From an uncultured Lachnospiraceae bacterium (GTDB lineage: Bacteria > Bacillota > Clostridia > Lachnospirales > Lachnospiraceae): DNA of 33,788 nt. A program made the position numbers and the translations under genes. The stretch is taken from assembly GCA_949076555.1 (NCBI GenBank), contig CARUOB010000030.1:1-33788 (forward strand), given 5' to 3'. How positions within the stretch are numbered: the stretch's first letter is position 1; the number at the start of each line of letters is the position of its first letter. Shown piece by piece: positions 1 through 7,194 of the stretch. Below the pieces are notes generated by a model. The model saw only the letters and a list, made by a program, of their open reading frames with translations, searched no databases and was not told the DNA's origin.

Positions 1-46
1 TAAAGAAGGACATCTGCGTCAACAGATGCCCAACAGGAGCTACCGA

Positions 47-60
47 TAGACGGTTAGCCC
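47..60. repeat. Trailer arm of leader-trailer inverted repeat
   Basis: TAGACGGTTAGCCC here is complementary to GGGCTAACCGCCTA at 278-291: 14 pairs with one G-U in the minus-strand RNA, 10 of them consecutive Watson-Crick. Allowing two more wobbles extends the helix to about 17 pairs. The arms flank the whole micro-gene, so a full-length message could close its 5' end on its 3' end. The nearby TACCGATAGA (41-50) recurs at 131-140 inside the gene as a direct repeat. Confidence 0.55.
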
Positions 61-75
61 GATTAGTGAATTACG

Positions 76-112
76 AAATAGCCGTATCCTTTGGTCGGGG
101 GCGGCTATTTTT
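76..112. terminator. Bidirectional hairpin terminator over the micro-gene stop
   Basis: The arms AAATAGCCG (76-84) and CGGCTATTT (102-110) form a perfect 9-bp stem. A T-run follows on the plus strand (108-112). On the minus strand the stem follows AAAAATAG, so the micro-gene stop codon (105-107) lies inside it. A plus-strand RNA entering from before base 1 could end here and would be antisense to the trailer and the end of the micro-gene message. Confidence 0.65.
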
Positions 113-203
113 GCGTCTTGCTACTATCCTTACCGATAGAGTATCCTATTCCAAAGCAGGTCAAGCCGAAGCTCAGCACTGCAATTAGTCCTAAAATATC
201 CAT
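105..203 (-). CDS. 32-residue membrane micro-peptide, possible type I toxin
   Basis: A very short reading frame starts at ATG 203 and is preceded by a strong ribosome site (AAAGGAGGG, about 7 bases upstream). The peptide begins MDILGLIAVL, has one hydrophobic stretch (about residues 3-22) and ends in a charged tail, GKDSSKTQK. This is the shape of small membrane toxins or holin-like peptides of Firmicutes. A longer in-frame frame reaches 323, but its extra N-terminal part lacks a ribosome site and covers a structured leader, so the short form is preferred. A good promoter lies at 314-342, the leader contains a hairpin and a fold-back arm, and the stop codon sits inside a two-way terminator. 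I recall similar peptides ending in K(D/E)xxKTQK in clostridial genomes, but the toxin role is inferred from layout only. It could instead be a small membrane regulator. Confidence 0.65.
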   Translation of the reverse strand: MDILGLIAVLSFGLTCFGIGYSIGKDSSKTQK

Positions 204-252
204 TGGCACAGCCCTCCTTTCCATTCGATTCCCTTGTGGGTTTCTATGTAAT

Positions 253-273
253 CGGAGGGTCACAGTCCCTCCG
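253..273 (-). other. Leader hairpin of the micro-gene message
   Basis: CGGAGGG (253-259) and CCCTCCG (267-273) pair perfectly over a 7-base loop in the untranslated leader. In the RNA one arm reads CGGAGGG, which resembles a ribosome-binding sequence locked in a stem 50 bases before the real start. It may be a decoy, a stability element or part of translational control. Confidence 0.5.
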
Positions 274-277
274 GAGA

Positions 278-291
278 GGGCTAACCGCCTA
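278..291. repeat. Leader arm of leader-trailer inverted repeat
   Basis: This is the partner of 47-60. It lies about 20 bases after the predicted transcription start of the minus-strand micro-gene, a position where fold-back pairing in hok- or fst-like messages holds the RNA untranslated until it is processed. The pairing is seen in the sequence; the function is inferred. Confidence 0.5.
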
Positions 292-313
292 CCATCTTGG
301 TATTCCCAAATAA

Positions 314-342
314 ATACTACCATAATTCGACAGGAAGTTCAA
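314..342 (-). promoter_or_regulatory. Promoter of the micro-peptide gene
   Basis: On the minus strand, TTGAAC (337-342) and TAGTAT (314-319) are separated by 17 bases, a good sigma-A-type match. Transcription should begin near 306-308, leaving about 100 bases of leader before the ATG at 203. The fold-back arm at 278-291 would then lie close to the RNA 5' end. Confidence 0.6.
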
Positions 343-379
343 TTTAATTTTTCACTATCCACTGTACGATATTCTGTCA

Positions 380-396
380 CCCCCCCCCAAAAAAAA
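380..396. repeat. C9-A8 homopolymer tract
   Basis: Nine C followed by eight A sit between the divergent promoters of the micro-gene and the tlpA-like operon. No gene overlaps the tract. Such runs slip during replication and are also common sites of sequencing error. Apart from the promoters at either side, I see nothing else in 343-457. Confidence 0.6.
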
Positions 397-457
397 CAGC
401 AACGCGGAAGGTAACCTATCACTTCGCAACAGAGTCTCACCGGCATTCCTGTTATAT

Positions 458-486
458 TTGAAGTCTGTTTCCGGGTATGCTATGAT
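458..486 (+). promoter_or_regulatory. Promoter of the thioredoxin / Fe-S operon
   Basis: TTGAAG (458-463) and TATGAT (481-486) are 17 bases apart, a good housekeeping promoter. Transcription should start near 493, about 50 bases before the chosen start codon at 543. Confidence 0.6.
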
Positions 487-542
487 AGATATGCTGCGAA
501 AAACACATGAGCGCAGCAGACTATTTTGATATGGAGGTAATG

Positions 543-1169
543 ATGAGCAAAAAGAACAATCCCATGAAAAGATACGCGGCCCTGTGCGGCATCCTGCTTC
601 CCGTAGCGATGATGGCAGGCTGTGCAGGCGCGACAGACGGCAGCAGCGCAGGAACGGACTCTGCCTTAACTTCCCCCGCCACTGAAAGCGATACGAAAGA
701 AAGCACTGTCGGCGCGGATGCACAGACGGACACAGCCGCTTTCCCTGCCTTTACCGCGACGGATCTGGACGGCAATGAAGTCACGGAAAGTATTTTTTCT
801 GAAAAGGATCTGACTGTGCTCAATATCTGGGGCACCTTCTGCGGTCCCTGTATCGGAGAAATGCCGGAGCTTGGCGAATGGGCGAAAGAGATGCCTGACA
901 ATGTGCAGATCGTCGGCCTTATTATTGATATCAACGGGGAAGAGGACACGGAGCACCGCGATTTGGCGGTTGACATAACACAGCAGGCAGGTGTAGAATT
1001 CACCAATCTGATCGCCAATATGGATTTTGCGCCAATCTTAAAAGACGTGGTCGGCGTACCCACCACCCTGTTTATCGACGGGGAGGGCAATCTCGTGGGT
1101 GACCCGATTGTGGGCGCCAATGTGGACGGGTATAAAACCTTTGTGGAGGATTATCTGCATGAACAGTAA
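543..1169 (+). CDS. TlpA/ResA-like thioredoxin-fold lipoprotein
   Basis: This is a 208-residue extracytoplasmic thiol-disulfide oxidoreductase. A signal peptide ends in the lipobox MMAGC (lipidated Cys 27), then comes a Ser/Thr/Asp-rich linker to about residue 65 and a thioredoxin fold. The active site is WGTFCGPC, with the redox pair Cys100-Cys103, and the cis-proline loop is the GVPTTLFID segment. GGAGG at 533-537 suits ATG 543 (5 bases); ATG 540 would be too close. The last bases overlap the next gene by 11. TlpA and ResA proteins reduce disulfides in exported proteins or cytochromes. No cytochrome gene is nearby and the two downstream membrane proteins are likelier electron donors. The family is certain; the substrate is unknown. 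Confidence 0.92.
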   Translation: MSKKNNPMKRYAALCGILLPVAMMAGCAGATDGSSAGTDSALTSPATESDTKESTVGADAQTDTAAFPAFTATDLDGNEVTESIFSEKDLTVLNIWGTFCGPCIGEMPELGEWAKEMPDNVQIVGLIIDINGEEDTEHRDLAVDITQQAGVEFTNLIANMDFAPILKDVVGVPTTLFIDGEGNLVGDPIVGANVDGYKTFVEDYLHEQ

Positions 1170-1305
1170 AGCAAAAATTCTGCTCAGAACAGCCGGACTT
1201 TTCACCGCCTGCGCCTTTGTTATGTACGGCCTTGCGCGGGGCGAAGCGGCCGTGGTCCTGAACAAAGCGGTCAATATCTGTCTGGAATGTATCGGGCTTG
1301 GATAA
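1159..1305 (+). CDS. CD1871A-like CXXC membrane peptide
   Basis: A 48-residue peptide starts at ATG 1159, inside the end of the previous gene (11-base overlap), so translation is probably coupled. It has an N-terminal basic segment, one hydrophobic helix (about residues 8-26), the motif RGEAAVVLNKAVNICLECIG and ends LG. The CLEC motif is a CXXC pair near the C-terminus. I recognise the pattern of the small CXXC proteins named after C. difficile CD1871A, which typically lie between a thioredoxin-like lipoprotein and a polytopic 4Fe-4S protein, as here. A role in passing electrons or thiols between those partners is inference; no function is established to my knowledge. Confidence 0.8.
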   Translation: MNSKAKILLRTAGLFTACAFVMYGLARGEAAVVLNKAVNICLECIGLG

Positions 1306-1422
1306 AGAGCTGCAGCACGAAACGCGGCATTCCGGCCATGTATCTTCGCGCAAATATGTGTCTGCGCATTGCCTGACACAAACCCGATTATGCGCAAAAA
1401 ATGCACAGAAATGGAGTAAAAT

Positions 1423-2277
1423 ATGAGAATCACATATGCAATCAGGCGAAAACTCCTACAGATCATCGCCTTTGGCTGTTCCAACGCGCATCTTCTGAAC
1501 TTTAAGGGCGGCAAAATCTATACGGGAAAATGGAAGCAGTTCTGCAATCCCGGACTCAACTGCTACTCCTGTCCGGCTGCTGGCTTTGCCTGTCCTATCG
1601 GCGCTTTGCAGGCAGTAAACGGCTCCAGACAGTTTTCTTTCAGTTTCTATGTGACGGGGCTGCTCCTTGCCTTCGGGGTGCTGCTTGGGCGGGCTGTCTG
1701 CGGGTGGCTCTGCCCTTTCGGCCTGCTGCAGGAATTGATCCACAAAATTCCCTCACCGAAACGAAAGCTCAAGAGGGGATTTCTGTATATCAAATATGTC
1801 GTTCTTGTGGTCTTTGTCCTGATCCTGCCCGTCGCGGCCACCGACTACATGGGCATGGGCAAACCCGCCTTCTGCCAGTATATCTGCCCGGCAGGCACGC
1901 TGGAGGGGGGACTGTTTCTTCTGGCGGCGCACGAAAGTCTCCGAAAAGCGGTCGGTGCGTTATTCAGCCTGAAAATGGCGATTCTTGTTTTGACCCTTGC
2001 AGGCTGTGTATTCTTCTACCGTTTTTTCTGCCGCACACTCTGTCCCTTAGGGGCGATTTACGGACTGTTCAACAAAATCAGCATATATCATTTGGAAGTG
2101 GACCACCACAAGTGCGTCGGCTGCGGAAAATGCCACGCGGTCTGCGGGATGGAAGTAGATCCCGTAAAGACGCCGGATTCTGCCGAGTGCATCCGATGCG
2201 GCGCCTGCGCGGATGTGTGCCCGACCGGAGCGGTATGTATCGGTTTTTCTGCAAAGCGCGACAAAAGTCTGACATAA
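1423..2277 (+). CDS. Polytopic membrane 4Fe-4S protein (NapH/CcoG-like)
   Basis: The 284-residue protein combines membrane helices (about 72-95, 121-140, 184-201) with many cysteines. CxxxCP-type motifs occur at NCYSCP (47-51), CGWLCP (93-98), CQYICP (151-156) and CRTLCP (203-208). Two ferredoxin-type clusters follow near the C-terminus, CVGCGKCHAVC (231-241) and CIRCGACADVCPTGA (256-270). NapH and related proteins carry electrons between membrane and cytoplasmic clusters. GGAG at 1413-1416 fixes ATG 1423. With the TlpA-like lipoprotein and the CXXC peptide upstream it forms a three-gene set, probably feeding reducing power to the outside. The physiological donor is not visible. The 117-base gap before it holds no other gene. 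Confidence 0.9.
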   Translation: MRITYAIRRKLLQIIAFGCSNAHLLNFKGGKIYTGKWKQFCNPGLNCYSCPAAGFACPIGALQAVNGSRQFSFSFYVTGLLLAFGVLLGRAVCGWLCPFGLLQELIHKIPSPKRKLKRGFLYIKYVVLVVFVLILPVAATDYMGMGKPAFCQYICPAGTLEGGLFLLAAHESLRKAVGALFSLKMAILVLTLAGCVFFYRFFCRTLCPLGAIYGLFNKISIYHLEVDHHKCVGCGKCHAVCGMEVDPVKTPDSAECIRCGACADVCPTGAVCIGFSAKRDKSLT

Positions 2278-2300
2278 TAGAATAGTTTTTGCCAAAAAAG

Positions 2301-2337
2301 GAGGCTGTGCATGGCGTATGTTCCCATTCACAGCCTC
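2301..2337. terminator. Terminator shared by converging genes
   Basis: GAGGCTGTG (2301-2309) and CACAGCCTC (2329-2337) make a perfect 9-bp stem. On the minus strand it is followed by CTTTTTTGG, a good T-run ending the alpha-galactoside operon. The acetyltransferase stop codon (2328-2330) lies in the stem. It may also stop the plus-strand Fe-S operon, with a poorer tail. Confidence 0.75.
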
Positions 2338-2822
2338 TTCTCCATCAAGTAAAACCGGCCCATCCGCCAGTCCGCAACGCCTCTTCTCTCATACCCATGT
2401 CCCGTGTAGAGCGCAATGGCGGCAGGATTTTTGCTGAACACGTCAAGCCTGATCGCCCCGACACCCTTATTTCGCAGTGTTTCTTCCATGTACGCAAGCG
2501 CCTGCCCTGCCATCCCCTTTCCCTGATACCGGGGATGGACGCAGAGCCGATGGACAATGCGGTATGTAAGGTCAGGATATCTCCAGTGGCCGTCGTCATA
2601 CTCTGGATCGCAAGTCTGGTTCACGGTAAATGTGACAGCGACCTCTCCCTCTATCGTCCCGACAAACAATGTATTTTCCTGTAAATCTTCCAAAAAGTCT
2701 TCCTCCGTAGGATAGTTTTTATCCCACTGAAAAATCTTTTGTTCCCGCATATGAAGGATGGCGGCGGCGACCATTTCACAGATCGCCCCTATATCCTCCT
2801 GTCCGGCTGGCCGAAACTCCAT
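2328..2822 (-). CDS. GNAT-family N-acetyltransferase
   Basis: The 164-residue protein has the single GNAT fold. The acetyl-CoA loop is seen in RLCVHPRYQGKGMAGQAL (Q/RxxGxG/A type), followed by the IRLDVFSKNPAAIALY helix-strand typical of motif B, and it ends GRFYLMEKRL. A GGGAG ribosome site stands 6 bases before ATG 2822. It is the last gene of the sugar operon, 111 bases after the amylosucrase-like gene. GNAT enzymes acetylate small amines, antibiotics or protein N-termini; nothing here defines the substrate, and its place in the operon may be accidental. Confidence 0.88.
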   Translation of the reverse strand: MEFRPAGQEDIGAICEMVAAAILHMREQKIFQWDKNYPTEEDFLEDLQENTLFVGTIEGEVAVTFTVNQTCDPEYDDGHWRYPDLTYRIVHRLCVHPRYQGKGMAGQALAYMEETLRNKGVGAIRLDVFSKNPAAIALYTGHGYERRGVADWRMGRFYLMEKRL

Positions 2823-2933
2823 TTTCGCTCCCGTTCCAACGCGCTTATCTCAAAACCGCAGGCACAGTCCGCCTTTTCAGAAAAGACTGCTCAGGCGCTC
2901 CGCCACAGTCATGGGCATTTGCGGCGCTTCTTA

Positions 2934-4877
2934 CTATCCGTGCTTCCTGGCCAGATAACAGAATCCATAAGCCGGAAGCGGTATCTTCTCCGGGGACAAC
3001 TGCTCCCCCGTAAGCATATCCGTGTACGTACCCTCTACGCCGTTTACGGATACCTCCTTATTATACTCGCTGAAATTGAAGATGCCAAGGATTTCTTCAT
3101 CCCCATGCACTCTGTCGATTCCCAGCACATTGTCATCCCCGGTATCGAGCGTGCGGGCGTCCGCCTCCACCGTGAACGCCTGACTGGATCTCCTGATTTT
3201 TTCCAGCAGGTCAAGTTGTCCGAAAATCCGTCCCGCCACACTCTTCTTGTCGGAAATCTGCTCCGCCAGCTTCCAGTCCATTTTCCCGCGGTGAAGGTAA
3301 CGGGAATCCGCCGCCTTGTCCGGGTCGTCCTTATAGCTGTAGTCGTTCACCTGTCCGACCTCATCCCCGCTGTAGAGCACGGGAATCCCGGACTGCATAA
3401 ACATGTATGCGTGAAGCGTCACGTCACGTCTGAGTGCCCGCTCCATGGCCTCCTCGTCCTGCTCAAATCCCGCTTTTTCAACGCCGCACATGGAAGCCGT
3501 GGTGCCGCAGAATCTAGCGTCACCGGAAACGGGATCGGCATTGTAAAGCTCGCCTCGGCTTACGCTCTCGCCTTCGAACCCTTGAAAATAATTGTTCAAA
3601 TACTGTTTGTGGGAGCGCTCCTCACATCCCCAAAGATGCAGGGTATCGTAATCCAGTCCCCAGCCGATATCGTCGTGGCAGCGCAGGTAATTTAAAAATA
3701 CATACTCCTTCGGAAGGCTGTTTACAATGTCGAGCTGTCTCTTAAGAAGCCGCACGTCCCGCGTCGCCACGGTATGCCATGTGGTAGCCATGGTAGTCAC
3801 ATTGTACAGCATATGGCACTCAGGTTTTTCCACCGTCCCGAAATAGGGAACCACCTTCTCCGGCTCCATCACCACTTCACCGAGTAAAAGCACACCCGGA
3901 CATACGATCTCGCCGATCATGCGCATCATGCGCACAATCGTATGCACCTGCTTCAGATTGCGGCATTGGGTATGCAGCTCCTTCCAGATATAGGGCACCG
4001 CGTCGATGCGCATGATATCAATTCCCTTATTCGCAAGGTAGAGGAAATTGTACATCATTTCATTAAACACCCTCGGATTTTTATAGTTCAAATCCCACTG
4101 GTAAGGATAAAAGGAAGTCATAACATAATGCCCCGCGTCGGGAAGCCAGGTGAAATTGCCCGGCGCGGTGGTGGGAAACACCTGCGGAACCGTCTTCTCG
4201 TACTCTGCGGGAATGGCGTCGTTGTCAAAGAAGAAATAGCGGCTCATGTACTCGCCCTCGCCCGCTCTCGCCCGCTTTGCCCACTCGTGATCCTCGGAAG
4301 TGTGGTTCATCACAAAATCCATGCAAACGCTGATTCCTTCCTTCCGGCAGGCCGTCGTCAGGCTTTCCAGATCCTCCATCGTGCCAAGCGCGGGCTGCAC
4401 CTTCCGGAAATCGGAAACGGCATAGCCCCCGTCCGAACGGCCCTTTGGCGTATCCAGAAAGGGCATCAGATGAATATAATTGACATTACAGCTTTTGATA
4501 TAGGACAGTTTTTCCTGCACACCCTGCATGTTTTCTGCAAAGTTATCAATGTAGAGCATCATGCCAAGCATATCGTTGCCCTTGTACCAGTCGGGACGCT
4601 TTTCCCGCTCGGCGTCCTTCTTTTTCAAATCCTTCGCCCGCTCCTCATAGAAACAGTGAAGCTGGTCACACAGCTCCGCGAACATGGGACCATTGTCGTA
4701 AAGCTCCATGTACAGCCATTTCAGTTCGTCCAGATGTCTGTCAAAACGTCTTCTGTAAGCTGCCTCCGCCCGTGATATCTTTTCTGTTGTCTGCACAGTC
4801 TCTATCTCCGACTGTGGCATGTCTTTCTTCTTGCCCGCCGCCTTTGTACGCGCTCCCTCTGCCTTTCTGCCTCTCAT
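2934..4877 (-). CDS. GH13 amylosucrase-like enzyme
   Basis: The 647-residue protein matches the length and order of amylosucrase (GH13 subfamily 4, about 636 residues in Neisseria). An N-terminal helical region (about 35-100) precedes the (beta/alpha)8 barrel. Key residues are SDGGYAVSD (about 148-156), DFVMNH (187-192), nucleophile Asp292 in MRIDAV, acid/base Glu334 in LLGEVV, HDD at 401-403 and DSRYLHR (524-530). The acidic and arginine residues that close the sucrose pocket in Neisseria amylosucrase appear to have counterparts (Asp149 and an Arg in 524-530). Amylosucrase moves glucose from sucrose to an alpha-1,4-glucan and releases fructose; close relatives only hydrolyse sucrose, and motifs alone cannot separate the two. 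No signal peptide, so it is cytosolic. GGGAGG lies 5 bases before ATG 4877. It follows the alpha-galactosidase by 34 bases, so sucrose made from raffinose is the likely substrate. Confidence 0.88.
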   Translation of the reverse strand: MRGRKAEGARTKAAGKKKDMPQSEIETVQTTEKISRAEAAYRRRFDRHLDELKWLYMELYDNGPMFAELCDQLHCFYEERAKDLKKKDAEREKRPDWYKGNDMLGMMLYIDNFAENMQGVQEKLSYIKSCNVNYIHLMPFLDTPKGRSDGGYAVSDFRKVQPALGTMEDLESLTTACRKEGISVCMDFVMNHTSEDHEWAKRARAGEGEYMSRYFFFDNDAIPAEYEKTVPQVFPTTAPGNFTWLPDAGHYVMTSFYPYQWDLNYKNPRVFNEMMYNFLYLANKGIDIMRIDAVPYIWKELHTQCRNLKQVHTIVRMMRMIGEIVCPGVLLLGEVVMEPEKVVPYFGTVEKPECHMLYNVTTMATTWHTVATRDVRLLKRQLDIVNSLPKEYVFLNYLRCHDDIGWGLDYDTLHLWGCEERSHKQYLNNYFQGFEGESVSRGELYNADPVSGDARFCGTTASMCGVEKAGFEQDEEAMERALRRDVTLHAYMFMQSGIPVLYSGDEVGQVNDYSYKDDPDKAADSRYLHRGKMDWKLAEQISDKKSVAGRIFGQLDLLEKIRRSSQAFTVEADARTLDTGDDNVLGIDRVHGDEEILGIFNFSEYNKEVSVNGVEGTYTDMLTGEQLSPEKIPLPAYGFCYLARKHG

Positions 4878-4911
4878 ACCTGCCTCCCTGCGAAATTTAA
4901 TCTCAAGTCTT

Positions 4912-7092
4912 CTACGTTTCCTTGATCAGTTCGATCTGGTATGCCGGATACTCCTTCTGTTCCACCGGCATCGGAAGCCCCGCCTCCATCAGATCTGCCC
5001 CATAATAGCGTTTTCCACTCTCTTTATCCCGATATACCGATTCTGCTTCCAAACCGCGCATTTTGACATAGCTGACCGTCATATTGCCGTGCATCTCCAG
5101 CATAACCACACTAATTAACGCCCGATCCCGCTTCTTTGACACGAACATCCACGCTGCGCAAGGCTCCGAGAAAGGATTTGTCAGGCGATAATATCTGCCC
5201 CGCCGCGTCAGTTCCTCCCGGCTCTTATACTGTCTGATCTGTTCCCTGACAGCCGCCTTCTCCTCCTGCGTGAGTTTCTCGGGATCAAGTTCATAACCCA
5301 AAACACCCGCCATAGCCACCGTACCTCTGGTATGCATGCACACACTCCTGCCCGTCTGGTGGTTCGGCACGGCCGAAACATGGGAACACACTGTGGACGC
5401 CGGATAAAAAAAGGAAGTGCCGTATTGGATTCGCAGCCTGTCCAGCGCGTCCGTGTTGTCGCTGCACCAAATCTGCGGCGTGTAGTAGAGCATCCCCGCG
5501 TCAAACCGGCCGCCGCCGCCGCTGCAGCCCTCTACGAGAATATCCGGGTACCTTTCAAGCATCCTTTCCAGGAAATCATATACCCCCAGCACATACTGAT
5601 AAGTCACCTTTCCCTGGGCGGTTTGTCCCGAAAACACATCTACAATGCTGCGGTTCATATCCCACTTTACATACTCAATTTTTCCCTGGTCAAGTATCTT
5701 GCATATCTGCTCAAAAATATAGTCTCTGACGTCGGCTCTGGAAAAATCCAGCACAAGCTGGTTCCGGCTTCTGACCGGCTCTCTGCCCGGTATCCGCAGC
5801 GCCCAATCCGGGTGTCTTCTGTACAGTTCACTGTCCTCCGAAACCATCTCCGGCTCAATCCAGATACCGAATTTTACGCCCTCACCATTGACCTTTTCAA
5901 TCAACTCCCCAAGCGTGCAGCCCAGCTTTTTCTCATTCACATGCCAGTCGCCGAGACCGCTGTTGTCATCCTCTCTTTTCCCGAACCAGCCGTCGTCCAT
6001 GACAATCATATCGATGCCCAGCTCTGCCGTGCTCTTGGCCAGTTTCAATATGGTCTCCCCGTCAAAGGTAAAGTAAGCCGCCTCCCAGCTATTGAGTAAC
6101 ACCGGACGGGGCGCGTCCCTGAATTTCCCCCTGCACAGATGTTCCCTGATGCAGTCGTGAAAGCGGGTGGAAAGCATACCGGTCCCCCGATCGGAATAGC
6201 TCATGATCGTCTCGGGAACCACCAGCTTCTCCCCCTGCGCCAACGGATAGTGGAACAGGTCGCTTTGCAGTCCCATCATGACTCTTGTCTGATCATACTG
6301 ATCCCGCTCCGCCTCACAGAGAAAATTGCCGCTGTAGACAAACAACATGCCGTAGCAGTTTCCCGTATCCTCCGTTGCGCTCCTGTCCGCCACAATCACT
6401 GCCGGATTATACTGGTGGCTGGAGGTGCCGCGGCGGCTGCCGATGGCGTAGGTGCCGTGCCCGATCTCCTCCCGCTGCAGATTTCTCTCCATGGTATGTC
6501 TGCCATAAAAACTGAGCATGTCGAAACGCCCGGTGACAAAATCCAGACAGGCGGACGCCGCCTTCTCGACAGTCACGCTTTCGTCTCCGCGATTTTCTAT
6601 GACAACGCTCCTTGTAATGATATCCGCTTCCTCCAGCACGCCGTACAGAAGCGTCACCCGCACACCGCTCACCTTATCTTCCAGATAAATTTCAAGTGTC
6701 TGCGCTTCCCCGGAATCAGCATAGACTGCCGGAAGTCCCGGCAGCCTATACTTTCCCTTTTTCGTCTCATGTCCGACGTAGCGTAAATCACAACAATCAG
6801 ATCCATCCGCATTGCGGATGACAAGGGCGCTGTTTCGAAAATCGCCTACGCCCATGACTGGGTATTCCTGAGGTAGAACATCCATGGAGTAGGTTCTGTC
6901 GTTTCCCACGTCCGAAGGATTGCCGGAAAATCCCCTGTCATAGCATGTTAGCAGATAATCCATATTTCCGTACACACGTCCTCCGTAATACAGATGCAGT
7001 AAAAACCCGAAGTCATCCACCTTTATCTGATAAGAAGTGTGTGCCGTGTCCAATGTGAAAATCCGTTTTTCTTGCTGATATCCAATTGCCAT
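4912..7092 (-). CDS. GH36 alpha-galactosidase
   Basis: The 726-residue protein has the three-domain layout of bacterial GH36: an N-terminal beta-sandwich (to about 325), a barrel (about 330-650) and a C-terminal beta domain. The nucleophile motif KWDMNRS carries Asp478, and CSDNTD (543-548) carries the acid/base. MDDGWFGKR (365-373) and EPEMVS are further signature segments. It removes terminal alpha-1,6-galactose from melibiose, raffinose and stachyose. There is no signal peptide, so it works on imported sugar. The ribosome site is poor: AAGGA lies 17 bases before ATG 7092, suggesting coupling or a weak start. It follows the permease genes by 102 bases. The family is sure; the gene name (aga, rafA or melA) is not. 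Confidence 0.95.
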   Translation of the reverse strand: MAIGYQQEKRIFTLDTAHTSYQIKVDDFGFLLHLYYGGRVYGNMDYLLTCYDRGFSGNPSDVGNDRTYSMDVLPQEYPVMGVGDFRNSALVIRNADGSDCCDLRYVGHETKKGKYRLPGLPAVYADSGEAQTLEIYLEDKVSGVRVTLLYGVLEEADIITRSVVIENRGDESVTVEKAASACLDFVTGRFDMLSFYGRHTMERNLQREEIGHGTYAIGSRRGTSSHQYNPAVIVADRSATEDTGNCYGMLFVYSGNFLCEAERDQYDQTRVMMGLQSDLFHYPLAQGEKLVVPETIMSYSDRGTGMLSTRFHDCIREHLCRGKFRDAPRPVLLNSWEAAYFTFDGETILKLAKSTAELGIDMIVMDDGWFGKREDDNSGLGDWHVNEKKLGCTLGELIEKVNGEGVKFGIWIEPEMVSEDSELYRRHPDWALRIPGREPVRSRNQLVLDFSRADVRDYIFEQICKILDQGKIEYVKWDMNRSIVDVFSGQTAQGKVTYQYVLGVYDFLERMLERYPDILVEGCSGGGGRFDAGMLYYTPQIWCSDNTDALDRLRIQYGTSFFYPASTVCSHVSAVPNHQTGRSVCMHTRGTVAMAGVLGYELDPEKLTQEEKAAVREQIRQYKSREELTRRGRYYRLTNPFSEPCAAWMFVSKKRDRALISVVMLEMHGNMTVSYVKMRGLEAESVYRDKESGKRYYGADLMEAGLPMPVEQKEYPAYQIELIKET

Positions 7093-7194
7093 AATCTATA
7101 CCAAATCTGTCCTTTCTTAAAAATTTGTCTTACCTCTTTTTCACGAACCGTTCCTAATCATACCGCATTTCGGCACCATTTTCCAGTCCGCTTG

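Noticed and set aside
2739..4775. Long plus-strand open frames (2739-3695, 3942-4775) opposite the GH13 gene
   Set aside because: They are antisense to a gene with a full set of family motifs, have no ribosome sites and their translations look like complement artefacts of high-GC coding DNA.
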